In this document: one piece after another, positions 36,564 to 44,997 of the stretch
How the letters are laid out: every line of letters starts with the position of its first letter
Position numbering within the stretch: the first letter of the stretch is position 1
Origin: Rhizobium leguminosarum
GTDB lineage: Bacteria > Pseudomonadota > Alphaproteobacteria > Rhizobiales > Rhizobiaceae
Assembly: GCF_001679785.1 (NCBI RefSeq)
Contig: NZ_CP016286.1
Location: 2,666,001 to 2,730,000, forward strand
DNA: 64,000 bases
Reading direction: 5' to 3'
Translations under genes and position numbers: made by a program
The notes under the pieces: generated by a model
Database searches by the model: none
Told to the model about the DNA's origin: nothing
The model's input: the letters and a program-made list of their open reading frames with translations, nothing else

Positions 36564-36664
36564 GGCAGATGCACCTCACGTCTGATTGGCGTGGGGCCGG
36601 TTTAGCAATAGACTATCAGATAAAAATACACACTCTTTCGTGCCATACCCACCAGGAGGTGACC

Positions 36665-37084
36665 ATGGCTGAGCCGATGAAAAGACTCCCCGAGCTGCCG
36701 GTTGAGCGTGCGCTGAAGGTGATCTCAGGACGCTGGAAGCCCATCATCCTCTATTACGTCTTCTCCGGCCCGAAGCGTCTTTCGGAGTTGAAGCGGATGA
36801 TGCCCGCCATTACCCAGAAGGTGCTGATCCAGCAGCTGCGCGAGATGGAGGACCACGGGCTGGTCGCTCGCCAAGTCTTTGCCGAGGTCCCCGCCCGTGT
36901 CGAATACAGCGCGACTGACCTCGGCCTCGGCCTCGAACCGGTGCTGCTGGCGCTCTGCCAATGGGGCCAGCGCCACGCAGAGGCGCGAAATGAAGCCGGC
37001 GAGATTTGCCGACTGCATCGTCAGGCCGCGCCGCGCTACAGCGCCGCGCGTCTTTTCAGATGCGCACAGGACGCTGCACTTTGA
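36665..37084 (+). CDS. HxlR-family winged-helix regulator
   Basis: A 139-residue winged-helix protein of the HxlR family (RALKVISGRWKPIILYYVFSGPKRLSELKRMMPAITQKVLIQQLREMEDHGLVAR, in parts). It probably controls the divergent quinone oxidoreductase gene. The redox cysteine usually found near the N-terminus (CPVE) is a leucine here (LPVE), so sensing must differ. The last 15 residues (YSAARLFRCAQDAAL) are encoded by the palindromic repeat at 37036-37079. The start is set by CAGGAGG 7 bp upstream. Confidence 0.85.
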   Translation: MAEPMKRLPELPVERALKVISGRWKPIILYYVFSGPKRLSELKRMMPAITQKVLIQQLREMEDHGLVARQVFAEVPARVEYSATDLGLGLEPVLLALCQWGQRHAEARNEAGEICRLHRQAAPRYSAARLFRCAQDAAL

Positions 37085-37136
37085 AATGCTGCATAATTTT
37101 ATCCCTAAATCGATTCCGATTTAAGGAATTATGCAG
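37036..37136. repeat. Composite palindromic repeat, copy 2
   Basis: The first part (37036-37079) is the same 44-bp palindrome as at 31735-31778, with 40 of 44 positions identical. The second part is a further palindrome with 10-bp arms (CTGCATAATT at 37089-37098, AATTATGCAG at 37127-37136) enclosing 7-bp arms TAAATCG and CGATTTA. Copy 1 carries only a decayed start of this second part. The element overlaps the 3' end of the HxlR gene. Confidence 0.88.
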
Positions 37137-37167
37137 TAGTGCGGTCGCGGCCTGAGGCCTTCCGAAA

Positions 37168-38919
37168 TCAGGCCTTGCCGGCCTTCACGTCGAGCACGCG
37201 GTTAGCGGCCGAGACGATCGCTTCCAGCGATGCCGCGACGATGTTGGTATTGATGCCGGCGCCGAAGAGTTTGCCGCCGGGATAGGAGGTCTCGACATAG
37301 GAGATCGCCGCCGCGTTCGAGCCATGCTGGAGCGAATGCTCGGAATAGTCCTCGACCGACATCTCGATGCCGAGATACTGCGACAGCGCATTGATGAAGC
37401 CGTCGATCGGACCGTTGCCGCGCCCTTCGATGCGCTTGATCTCCCCATTGTCGGTGATCTCGGCTGCGACGATCCGCTGGCCCTTGTGCTCGGTGTCGGG
37501 ATAGGTGTGATGGTCGATGAAGCGCAGGCGGCCCTCCGGCTGCGTCACGTAGCGCTCGATGAAGCGGTCGTAGATGCGCCGGGACGGAAGCTCCTTGCCC
37601 TCTACGTCGGTGATGCGCTGGATATCCTCGCGGAATTCCACCTGCAGGTTGCGCGGCAGGTTCAGCCCGTAATCCTGCTGCAGGATATAGGCGATGCCGC
37701 CCTTGCCGGACTGAGAGTTGATGCGGATGATCGCCTCGTAGGAACGACCGACATCGCGCGGATCGATCGGCAGGTACGGGACCTCCCACACGGGATGGTT
37801 AGCGACCTGTGCTGCCTTCATGCCCTTGTTGATCGCATCCTGATGCGAGCCGGAGAAGGCCGTATAGACCAGCTCACCGACATAGGGATGACGCTCGCCG
37901 ATCGCCATCTGGTTCGAATATTCGAACACTTCCTTGATGCGTTCGATATTCGAGCAGTCGATCTCGGGATCGACGCCTTGCGTGAACATGTTCAGCGCCA
38001 TCGTCACCATGTCGACATTGCCGGTACGCTCGCCATTGCCGAACAACGTGCCTTCGACGCGGTCGGCGCCTGCCAGCAGTGCCAGTTCGGCAGCAGCAAT
38101 GCCGGTGCCGCGGTCGTTATGCGGATGCAGCGAAACGATCAGGTTCTCGCGATTGTCGAGGTTGCGGCACATCCATTCAATCTGGTCGGCATAGACGTTC
38201 GGCGTCGCCATCTCGACGGTGGACGGCAGGTTGATGATCAGCTTGTTGTCGGGCGTCGGCTTGACGACCTCGATGACGGCATTGCAGATCTCCAGCGCCA
38301 CATCGAGTTCCGTGCCGGTAAAGCTCTCCGGGGAATATTCGAAACGGTAACCGCCGCCGGCCTTCGTGGCCATATCGGTGATCATCTTGGCGGCATCGAC
38401 GGCGATCTGCTTGATGCCTTGCACATCCTTGGCGAAGACGACGCGGCGCTGCAACTCGCTGGTCGAGTTGTAGAAGTGCACGATCGGCCGGTTTGCGCCT
38501 TCCAGCGCTTCGAAGGTGCGGGTGATGAGTTCCGGGCGGCACTGCACCAGCACCTGCAGGGAGACGTCGTCGGGCACATTGCGCTCCTCCACGCACCAGC
38601 GGGCGAAGTCGAAATCGGTCTGCGAAGCCGAGGGGAAACCGATCTCGATTTCCTTGAAGCCCATCTCGATCAGCAGGTGGAACATGCGCGCCTTGCGATC
38701 ATGGCCCATCGGGTCGACGAGCGCCTGGTTGCCGTCGCGCAGGTCGACCGAGCACCAGACCGGTGCCTTGGTAATGGTCTTCGTCGGCCATGTGCGGTCG
38801 GGAATGTTCACCTGCGGATAGGCCCGGTATTTCACTGCGGCGTCGGGCATGCCTTTTGCGGGGCTCATCTCGCTCTTGGAGGCCATCTTATCTCGGGGGG
38901 ATTGCGTCTTCGCGTCCAT
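37168..38919 (-). CDS. leuA: 2-isopropylmalate synthase
   Basis: LeuA condenses acetyl-CoA with 2-oxoisovalerate, the first committed step of leucine synthesis. The 583-residue protein has the TIM-barrel catalytic part (WCSVDLRDGNQAL, EIGFPSASQTDFDF, LHPHNDRGTGIAAAE with the His metal ligands, GNGERTGNVD) and a C-terminal LeuA dimer/regulatory domain (GNGPIDGFINAL) that normally gives leucine feedback. The start at MDAKTQSP follows ACGAGGAG. It is preceded by a Leu-rich leader frame (39074-39199) suggesting transcription attenuation. Confidence 0.97.
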   Translation of the reverse strand: MDAKTQSPRDKMASKSEMSPAKGMPDAAVKYRAYPQVNIPDRTWPTKTITKAPVWCSVDLRDGNQALVDPMGHDRKARMFHLLIEMGFKEIEIGFPSASQTDFDFARWCVEERNVPDDVSLQVLVQCRPELITRTFEALEGANRPIVHFYNSTSELQRRVVFAKDVQGIKQIAVDAAKMITDMATKAGGGYRFEYSPESFTGTELDVALEICNAVIEVVKPTPDNKLIINLPSTVEMATPNVYADQIEWMCRNLDNRENLIVSLHPHNDRGTGIAAAELALLAGADRVEGTLFGNGERTGNVDMVTMALNMFTQGVDPEIDCSNIERIKEVFEYSNQMAIGERHPYVGELVYTAFSGSHQDAINKGMKAAQVANHPVWEVPYLPIDPRDVGRSYEAIIRINSQSGKGGIAYILQQDYGLNLPRNLQVEFREDIQRITDVEGKELPSRRIYDRFIERYVTQPEGRLRFIDHHTYPDTEHKGQRIVAAEITDNGEIKRIEGRGNGPIDGFINALSQYLGIEMSVEDYSEHSLQHGSNAAAISYVETSYPGGKLFGAGINTNIVAASLEAIVSAANRVLDVKAGKA

Positions 38920-39031
38920 CGTGTCGTCTCCTCGTCCCGGCATTTGCCCGCTCTTAGCCGATCACGTCGGGCTTGGCGATAAACAAATGCGGACCTTGTC
39001 GGTCGTTAGGTCAATTTTGAAAGTGAGTCGC

Positions 39032-39075
39032 GAGGAGCGATGGCCGGGCGGGCTTTCGGCCGCCGGGCGCTCCTC
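39032..39075 (-). promoter_or_regulatory. Candidate leuA attenuator hairpin
   Basis: Perfect 8-bp arms GAGGAGCG (39075-39068 on the minus strand) and CGCTCCTC (39039-39032) enclose a very GC-rich interior with further pairing. The left arm overlaps the leader stop codon and could alternatively pair with CTCCTC in the Leu codons. There is no clear T tract. Confidence 0.5.
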
Positions 39076-39199
39076 AAAGGACCCGGCAACCGCGCGTAAG
39101 GCCGAGGAGAAGAAGCGAGGTCAGGGCGCGCGAGACGTCACGCAGGGCGATGCGGCCGCGTGCAATCGTGTCAGAAATTCTGGCGCCAGTGGTCTTCAT
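39074..39199 (-). CDS. Candidate leuA leader peptide
   Basis: A 41-codon frame ending LTSLLLLGLTRGCRVL, with the codon run CTT CTT CTC CTC GGC CTT just before the stop, 155 bp upstream of leuA on the same strand. Leucine-rich leaders commonly control leuA by attenuation. The promoter geometry (see 39208-39236) matches trpL in this window and puts transcription start close to the ATG, so it would be leaderless. CTCCTC in the Leu codons can pair with GAGGAG after the stop. I see no clean U tract, so the mechanism is not proven. Confidence 0.65.
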   Translation of the reverse strand: MKTTGARISDTIARGRIALRDVSRALTSLLLLGLTRGCRVL

Positions 39200-39207
39200 G
39201 ACCGCGC

Positions 39208-39236
39208 TTATAGCCTCGGACGGTAAAGCTGGCAAG
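39208..39236 (-). promoter_or_regulatory. Promoter of the leuA leader
   Basis: On the minus strand CTTGCC (39231-39236), a 17-bp spacer, then CTATAA (39208-39213), against the rhizobial consensus CTTGAC-N17-CTATAT. Only 8 bp separate the -10 box from the leader ATG. Confidence 0.65.
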
Positions 39237-39347
39237 TCCTTGCCCGCTTTTGGTCGTCGCCAACGGTCGACGAACTGCCAGCCTATTGCCGGCGGAGGTG
39301 CCTGAAAGCGCCAGGATCCGGCATTTGGAGAGTACAACGACCCTCCG

Positions 39348-40547
39348 TTACCTCGACTGAGCCCGGGCTTTCCAAATCTTCACCAGCCGCGACAGCGCCA
39401 GCATCAGCCCACCGGCGATCAGGCCCCAGAAGGCGCCGGAAATACCGCCGAAGGAAACGCCGGAGGCGGTGACGAGGAAGGTGATTGCCGCCGCCTCGCG
39501 CGAGTCAGGCGCCTGGAAAGCCGACATTGCCGAGGACGAGAAGGCGCCGACCAGCGCCAACCCCGCCACCGCCTCGATCAGGATCGGAGGCGCGAGCGCG
39601 ACGAAGGCCGTCACCGCGCCGGCGAGCAACCCGAGGATGATATAACCGACGCCGGCGATCAGGGACGCCCAATAGCGCCGCTTCGGATCGGCATGGGCAT
39701 CCTGTCCAGCGCACATCGCCGCGGTGATTGCCGCCAGATTGACGGCGTGGCCGCCGAACGGCGCCGAGAGCAGCGAGAAAAAGCCGGTGACGGCAAAGAG
39801 CGGACCGGGCTTCGGATCGTAGTGATTGACCTTCAGCACCGCGATACCCGGAATGTTCTGCGAGGCCATGGTGACGATGAAGAGCGGCAACGCGATCGAG
39901 ACGAGGCCGGCAAGATTGAACACCGGCCGGACGATCTCCGCCGTCGGCACCAGTGATTGTTCCAACGAACCCAGCGCACCGTCATGGATATCGACGCCGA
40001 AGGCGAGCACCAGCACGAAAGCCGCAAGTGCTGCCGGCACCGCCCAGAGCCGCTTGAAGGCGCCGACGACGATCCAGGCGAGAACGATCGGCAGACCGAG
40101 CAGCGGATTGAAGCCGATTGCCTTCACCGGCGCGAAGCAGAGGCCGAGCAGCACGCCAGCAAGCATCGCATTGGCGAGCGGCGCCGGAATGGCAGCAACC
40201 GCCCGGCCGAGCGGCTTGAACAGCCCGGCGACGATGATCAGCGCAGCACAGATCAGGAATGCTCCGACCGCCGCATTGAAGCCGCCCTCGATCGTCCCGG
40301 TGCTTGCCAGCAGTGCCGCACCCGGTGTCGACCAGGCGATGCTGACCGGCAATCGGGTCACCGCACTCAGCACGATCGCGCAGATGCCCATGGAAATTGA
40401 CAATGCCATCAACCCCGAAGCCGCCTGTACCTCCGTCGCGCCGACCGCCTGCAGCCCGTGCAGCACGACGGCAAAGGAGGACGCGGAACCGACGAAGGCG
40501 GTCAGCAGCCCCATGAACAGGGCCTGGACGGAAAAATCTTTGAGCAT
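39348..40547 (-). CDS. benE: BenE-family benzoate/H+ symporter
   Basis: A 399-residue polytopic transporter of the BenE family, about twelve hydrophobic helices. Characteristic blocks are FMGLLTAFVGSASSFAVVLHGLQAVGAT, SITAWSTPGAAL-like IAWSTPGAALLAS, NIPGIAVLKVNHYDPKPGPLFAVTGFFSLLSAPFGGHAVNLAAITAAM (in parts). Benzoate is the family substrate; no benzoate-degradation genes are nearby, so the true substrate is open. Start at MLKDFSVQAL; an ATG ten codons upstream is the alternative. Confidence 0.88.
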   Translation of the reverse strand: MLKDFSVQALFMGLLTAFVGSASSFAVVLHGLQAVGATEVQAASGLMALSISMGICAIVLSAVTRLPVSIAWSTPGAALLASTGTIEGGFNAAVGAFLICAALIIVAGLFKPLGRAVAAIPAPLANAMLAGVLLGLCFAPVKAIGFNPLLGLPIVLAWIVVGAFKRLWAVPAALAAFVLVLAFGVDIHDGALGSLEQSLVPTAEIVRPVFNLAGLVSIALPLFIVTMASQNIPGIAVLKVNHYDPKPGPLFAVTGFFSLLSAPFGGHAVNLAAITAAMCAGQDAHADPKRRYWASLIAGVGYIILGLLAGAVTAFVALAPPILIEAVAGLALVGAFSSSAMSAFQAPDSREAAAITFLVTASGVSFGGISGAFWGLIAGGLMLALSRLVKIWKARAQSR

Positions 40548-40758
40548 GGCGGGACTCGAGCTGCGCGAATGGCGCATGGAGCATGATGGTTGCCGCAGGC
40601 GCAAGCCCGGATTGACGGCATTCGGTTCGCTGCTCACCGATAGAGCGTCATCTGGATTCGAGCGTCACCCGCGCGGAGAAAGTGCCACAACAAACGCCTT
40701 TGCGCTCGGCCGGTACGCGCATAGATTAATCTCCATTCCGTGAGCCGAGGGATGCACG

Positions 40759-41544
40759 ATGACCGACGAAGCACGAACGATTCTCGTTACCGGGGCGACC
40801 GGAGGCATTGGTACGGCAGTCTGCCATCAGCTCGCTGCAAGCGGGTATTCGCTTGTTCTGGCCGCCCGCGACGAGACGAAACTGAAAACGCTTTCCAATG
40901 AGTTGACCGGCGACGGTCATGTCTGGATGCAGCTGGACATGACGAACGATCAGTCAATCCGTCAATTCGGGGAAGAGCTCGCGGCAAGACGCATCACTCT
41001 GGACGGCGTCGTGCTGATGCCGCCGCAAGCCCACAGCACCAATGACCCGATGCCGGGCGCAGACGCCTGGCGGGCGCTGTTTCAGAATTGCTTCATCGGA
41101 CCTCTGGACGTCCTGAAGGCAGCGATCGACCGGATGAACCCAGAACCGGTCAACGGTCGCCGGGCAAAGATCGTCATCATATCGGGAATATCGTCTGCGC
41201 AAGTACTTGGGCACTACGCCACCTCGAACGTGCTGCGCTGCGCCTGGATCGGCGAGGCAAAGACATTGGCCTTCGCGCTCGGCGCCCGCGGCATTCACGT
41301 CAACACGCTTTCGCTCGGAGGCACGCTCTCTCCCTGGTATCGAGAGGGGATCGAAAAGCGCGCCGATGCCGCCGGTATCACGTTTGACCAACGCCTTGCC
41401 GAGGAAACGGCAAACGTACCTCTGGGTAAATACGGAGAACCGGCAGAGGTTGCCGTCGCTGTCGAAGGGCTCCTGTCGCACTTCTCCGATCACATGACCG
41501 GGCTGAACATCATGCATGATGGCGGGTTCACGCGCTCATACTAG
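40759..41544 (+). CDS. Short-chain dehydrogenase/reductase lacking the catalytic Lys
   Basis: A 261-residue SDR-fold protein. The cofactor motif TGATGGIG (residues 11-18), Asn110, the Ser region around residues 142-146 and Tyr153 are present, but the Y-x-x-x-K motif reads Y-A-T-S-N: the active-site lysine is an asparagine (157). The C-terminal DHMTGLNIMHDGGFTRS is normal. It may be an altered-activity or non-enzymatic member. It stands alone between benE and clpP. Confidence 0.82.
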   Translation: MTDEARTILVTGATGGIGTAVCHQLAASGYSLVLAARDETKLKTLSNELTGDGHVWMQLDMTNDQSIRQFGEELAARRITLDGVVLMPPQAHSTNDPMPGADAWRALFQNCFIGPLDVLKAAIDRMNPEPVNGRRAKIVIISGISSAQVLGHYATSNVLRCAWIGEAKTLAFALGARGIHVNTLSLGGTLSPWYREGIEKRADAAGITFDQRLAEETANVPLGKYGEPAEVAVAVEGLLSHFSDHMTGLNIMHDGGFTRSY

Positions 41545-41545
41545 A

Positions 41546-41648
41546 GCATGTCGCGCAAAAGTGTGCCGCGGTTTTGCGACAACGACATGCGTAAAAACAA
41601 AGACCTAAAGCGCGAGGAGCGAATCTGAAAGATCGCGACGCGCTTTAG
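41546..41648. repeat. Intergenic palindromic repeat, two hairpins
   Basis: A first hairpin has arms GCATGTCG plus CGCAAAA (41546-41560) and TTTTGCG plus CGACATGC (41572-41590). A second has arms CTAAAGCGCG (41605-41614) and CGCGCTTTAG (41639-41648). Nested palindromes of this size after a stop codon are typical of dispersed Rhizobium intergenic repeats. Confidence 0.7.
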
Positions 41649-41673
41649 AGCCTTTCGTGGCCCGCAATGAAAT

Positions 41674-41712
41674 GAAACGCCCTCGCCTGCGGTCTGCAGG
41701 CAAGGGCGTTTC
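41674..41712 (-). terminator. Terminator of clpP
   Basis: A long stem GAAACGCCCT/AGGGCGTTTC with inner GCCTGC/GCAGGC, 21 bp after the clpP stop, followed on the minus strand by a T-rich stretch. Confidence 0.8.
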
Positions 41713-41733
41713 AATGGTGCTGGATGCGAAAAC

Positions 41734-42318
41734 TTAGATATCGGCCTGCGACGTCACGATCCGTGAAACGAGGCCATACTCCTTCGCCTCTTCGGCCGAA
41801 AGCCAGTAGTCGCGATCCGTATCCTTATCGATCTTGTCGAGCGGCTGGCCGGTGGCCGCTGCCATGATCCTGTTCAGGCGCTCGTTCATCTTGATGATCT
41901 CGCGCGCCTGGATTTCGATGTCGGATGCCATGCCGCGCGTGCCGCCGGAGGGCTGATGCAGCAGGAAGCGCGTGTTCGGCAGGCACAGGCGCCGCTCCTT
42001 CGGAGTGGCGACATAGATCAGTGCGCCGGCCGAAGCGACCCAGCCGGTACCGATCATCCAGACCTTCGGCTTGATGAACTTGATCATGTCATGGATGGAA
42101 TCGCCGGATTCGACATGGCCGCCGGGCGAATTGACATAGATACGAATGTCCTCGTCGCTGGCCGCGGCAAGCGCCACGAGCTGCGAGCAGACTTTCTGCG
42201 CCAATTCCTGATTGATCGGTCCGTAGATGAAGATCGAACGCGACTTGAAAAGATTCGCCTCCGTTTCCTTGCCGAGCGGCAGTTCCTTCGTCTTGTCGTC
42301 CTGGTCTTCGTCGTTCAT
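41734..42318 (-). CDS. clpP: ATP-dependent Clp protease proteolytic subunit
   Basis: A 194-residue ClpP, the serine protease barrel served by ClpX/ClpA. The triad is complete: Ser96 in GWVASAGAL, His121 in FLLHQPSGG and Asp170 in [18 protein letters not shown]. The sequence around the serine (WVASAG, not the usual AASMG) marks it as a divergent paralogue, as in rhizobia with several clpP genes. The 5' untranslated region carries a TCGCAC-ATA-GTGCGA palindrome (42349-42363). clpS is encoded 40 kb away in this window. Confidence 0.92.
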   Translation of the reverse strand: MNDEDQDDKTKELPLGKETEANLFKSRSIFIYGPINQELAQKVCSQLVALAAASDEDIRIYVNSPGGHVESGDSIHDMIKFIKPKVWMIGTGWVASAGALIYVATPKERRLCLPNTRFLLHQPSGGTRGMASDIEIQAREIIKMNERLNRIMAAATGQPLDKIDKDTDRDYWLSAEEAKEYGLVSRIVTSQADI

Positions 42319-42348
42319 TCGAACCTCTTGGAGATGAATTCGGGTTCC

Positions 42349-42363
42349 TCGCACATAGTGCGA
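42349..42363. promoter_or_regulatory. Palindrome upstream of clpP
   Basis: TCGCAC-ATA-GTGCGA, perfect 6-bp arms, 31-45 bp before the clpP start. It could be an operator or a small 5' hairpin. Confidence 0.4.
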
Positions 42364-42549
42364 CTCAATGCCTAAAACAATGCGGGAAAAACACAAGGCA
42401 CCGAAGCGATGGAGATATCCTTAAGAAGCCGCGCGCCGTTCTGCAAGCCTTACTGAATTGTAACGGCGAAAGGCTTTGAAAAGCCCAAATCGGTTCCTAC
42501 CTCAGCCTCACGCGGCAAACGCCGTATCAGATCACTAGGAGGCAGGACA

Positions 42550-43332
42550 ATGTCACCCGAAGAACGCCAATTGCTGACCGCCCTCTTCGACCGCGTACGC
42601 ACCGCTGCAGCCACACCGCGCGACCGCGACGCCGAAGCCCTGATCGACCAGGCGACGCGCGAACAGCCCTCCGCCACCTATTATCTGGCCCAGGCCGTCA
42701 TCGTTCAGGAAAAGGGGCTGGAGGCGGCTGCCAACCACATCAAGCAACTCGAAGAGCATGTCCGCCAGCTGGAAGCCGGCGAGAGCGAACACCGCCAGGC
42801 CGAACAGGGCGGCGGTTTCCTGAGCTCGATTTTCGGCAATACCCAGACGCAGCAGCCAGCCCCAGTTCCCTCGAATCCTGGCCCCTCCAATCCAGGTCCC
42901 TGGGGCCAGCAGTCCCGTGGCTATGATGATCCCCGCGGCGACGGCAATGCCCGCCAGCCGCCGCAACAGCCGTCCGGCCCCTGGACCCAGCAGGCCTCTG
43001 CGCCGTCTGCCGGCGGCAGCTTCCTGCATGGCGCCCTCGGCACGGCGGCGGGTGTCGCCGGCGGCATGCTGCTTGCCAATTCGCTGAGCGGCATCTTCGG
43101 CAACCACATGTCCTCGCTCGGCTTGGGTTCGCCCTTCGGCGCCAATCCCCTCGGCAATGCCAGCGCACCGACCGAGGAAACCGTCATCAACAATTATTAC
43201 GGCAATGACGACGCCCGTCAGGCCTCCGACAACACAGCCGATGACAACGACGCCAACTTGCAGCAAGCCGATTACGACGGCGGCAGCGATTCCACCGACG
43301 ACTCGTCCGGCGACGATGTTACGGATGTGTGA
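42550..43332 (+). CDS. DUF2076 protein
   Basis: A 260-residue protein of the DUF2076 family, function unknown. The N-terminal 85 residues are helical (MSPEERQLLTALFDRVRTAAATPRDRDAEALIDQA, then AQAVIVQEKGLEAAANHIKQLE). The middle is Pro/Gln/Gly-rich and disordered. A Gly/Ala segment GAAGVAGGMLLANSLSGIFG-like (GTAAGVAGGMLLANSLSGIF) is moderately hydrophobic, and the tail is strongly acidic. Start set by AGGAGG at 42538. Confidence 0.85.
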   Translation: MSPEERQLLTALFDRVRTAAATPRDRDAEALIDQATREQPSATYYLAQAVIVQEKGLEAAANHIKQLEEHVRQLEAGESEHRQAEQGGGFLSSIFGNTQTQQPAPVPSNPGPSNPGPWGQQSRGYDDPRGDGNARQPPQQPSGPWTQQASAPSAGGSFLHGALGTAAGVAGGMLLANSLSGIFGNHMSSLGLGSPFGANPLGNASAPTEETVINNYYGNDDARQASDNTADDNDANLQQADYDGGSDSTDDSSGDDVTDV

Positions 43333-43417
43333 GATCTAGCGGCCGGAGAATGGGCAGCGGTTGATATTGCCGCACCGTCGCCCGGCCCTTCGCTCTAAGC
43401 TCAGGGCGTTCGCCGCT

Positions 43418-43442
43418 GCAATCGATTCACTGGATCGATTGC
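43418..43442. repeat. Small hairpin between DUF2076 and queF
   Basis: Arms GCAATCGAT (43418-43426) and ATCGATTGC (43434-43442) lie between the converging genes; possibly a terminator or repeat edge. Confidence 0.4.
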
Positions 43443-43464
43443 TCGGGCTGCGCCCGACCGCGGC

Positions 43465-43929
43465 TCACCCACGGCCGCGGTAGGTGGCAACGCCTTGTTC
43501 CGGCAGCCACACGCCCTCCGGCGGCTTGCCCGTTTGCCAGAAGACGTCGATCGGAATGCCGCCGCGCGGATACCAGTAGGCGCCGATCCTGAGCCATCTG
43601 GGATCGAGCAGCTCGACGATGCGCTTGGCGATGTAGATCGAGCAATCCTCGTGGAAAGCGCCGTGATTGCGGAAGGAATGCAGGAAGAGCTTCAGCGACT
43701 TCGATTCCACCAGCCATTCGCCCGGAATGTAGTCGATGACGATATGGGCGAAATCCGGTTGCCCGGTCATTGGGCAGAGCGAGGTGAATTCCGGCGCGGT
43801 GAAGCGCACGACGTAATCGGTGCCGGCATGGTTGGACGGCACTTTCTCAAGCACTGCCTCCTCCGGCGATTGCGCGGTTTCGGTCTGCTGACCCAGCATC
43901 GACAAGCTGGAAACATCGGTACTCGGCAT
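43465..43929 (-). CDS. queF: NADPH-dependent 7-cyano-7-deazaguanine reductase
   Basis: QueF reduces preQ0 to preQ1 in queuosine synthesis. The 154-residue unimodular form has the catalytic Cys in [15 protein letters not shown] and the QueF motif [21 protein letters not shown] (in parts ESKSLKLF and FHED). Its ATG overlaps the stop of the upstream CDF transporter by one base (TAATG at 43927-43931), so the two are co-translated. No preQ1 riboswitch fits between them. Confidence 0.95.
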   Translation of the reverse strand: MPSTDVSSLSMLGQQTETAQSPEEAVLEKVPSNHAGTDYVVRFTAPEFTSLCPMTGQPDFAHIVIDYIPGEWLVESKSLKLFLHSFRNHGAFHEDCSIYIAKRIVELLDPRWLRIGAYWYPRGGIPIDVFWQTGKPPEGVWLPEQGVATYRGRG

Positions 43930-44843
43930 TATGCCTCCTTGACGACTTTGACGCGGATGCCGTGAGCCTTTTCGCCCTCCGGCTCCACATGAATTGCGAT
44001 AGTGGCGCCCTCGTGCACCGCCCTGATGGCATCCTCAAGGCGGTCGCATATATCATGTGCCTGCCGTACGGACATGCCCCCAGGCACCACCATGTGGAAA
44101 TCGATGAAGGTGACGGTGCCTGCCCGCCTGGTTTTCAGGTCATGCACGCCGATCGAGCCCTCCGCGTGGGTGGCAATCGCCTGCTTGATCGCCTCCTCCT
44201 CCTGCGGTTCGACCGCCTGGTCCATCAGCCCGCCGATCGATTGCGAGATCACCTTCCAACCCTGATAGAGGATGTTGACGGCAACGAGAATGGCAAGCAC
44301 CGGATCGAAGATCGCATAACCCGTTGCCAGCGCCAGCAGCAGGCCGACAAGCACGCCGACGGAGGTCACCACATCCGACATGATATGCTGCCCGTCCGCC
44401 GAAAGCGCCGCCGAGCGGTGCTTGCGCCCGGTCCGGATCAGCAGCCGCGCCCAGATCGCATTGATGACGCCGGCCGCGAAATTGATCGCAAGACCGAGCA
44501 CCGGTGCATCTAGCATGCGCGGCTCGGAGAGGTAACCGACCGCCTCGTTGACGATCAGCAGCGCGGCGACGACGATCAGCACGCCCTCGGTGACGGCAGA
44601 CAGATATTCCGCCTTGTGATGACCGAAGGGATGGTCGTGATCGGCCGGCTTCTGCGCATAGCGGATGACGAAGAAGGCGATGAAGGCGGCAACGACGTTG
44701 ACTGACGATTCGAGCCCGTCCGACAGCAGCGCCACCGACCCGGTCACCCACCAGGCCACCATCTTCAGCCCCATGACGCCGAGCGACAGCGGAATCCCCC
44801 ACATCGCCAGCTTGCGAACCGTAAGATCGCCGTTGTCACTCAT
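43929..44843 (-). CDS. Cation diffusion facilitator transporter
   Basis: A 304-residue CDF-family metal/proton antiporter, likely exporting Zn, Fe or Mn. It has about six membrane helices ([29 protein letters not shown] with the family Ser-Asp metal residues, then [16 protein letters not shown] and [13 protein letters not shown]). The cytoplasmic C-terminal domain contains [19 protein letters not shown]. The start MSDNGD is chosen over a longer upstream frame. It forms a coupled two-gene operon with queF. Confidence 0.92.
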   Translation of the reverse strand: MSDNGDLTVRKLAMWGIPLSLGVMGLKMVAWWVTGSVALLSDGLESSVNVVAAFIAFFVIRYAQKPADHDHPFGHHKAEYLSAVTEGVLIVVAALLIVNEAVGYLSEPRMLDAPVLGLAINFAAGVINAIWARLLIRTGRKHRSAALSADGQHIMSDVVTSVGVLVGLLLALATGYAIFDPVLAILVAVNILYQGWKVISQSIGGLMDQAVEPQEEEAIKQAIATHAEGSIGVHDLKTRRAGTVTFIDFHMVVPGGMSVRQAHDICDRLEDAIRAVHEGATIAIHVEPEGEKAHGIRVKVVKEA

Positions 44844-44895
44844 ATCGTTCCCCTGCGGTTGCGAATGAATTGCAGAATTCAAGCCGTTGAAACGC

Positions 44896-44928
44896 AAAAC
44901 CGCCCACGCGAATGTCGCGCAGGCGGTT
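44896..44928 (-). terminator. Terminator after the DUF2161 gene
   Basis: Stem AACCGCC..CGCG / CGCG..GGCGGTT (44898-44928) with loop AATGT, followed on the minus strand by TTTTGCGTTT. It lies between the DUF2161 gene and the CDF gene. Confidence 0.8.
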
Positions 44929-44997
44929 CAGTAGATGGTGATATGGGGGAAGACGGCGGATTTGTCAAAGGGCAATGAGGTTCGCCTTCCGCGTGGC

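Noticed and set aside
43900..43960. preQ1 riboswitch for queF
   Set aside because: The queF start overlaps the stop of the upstream CDF gene, leaving no room for a 5' untranslated riboswitch.
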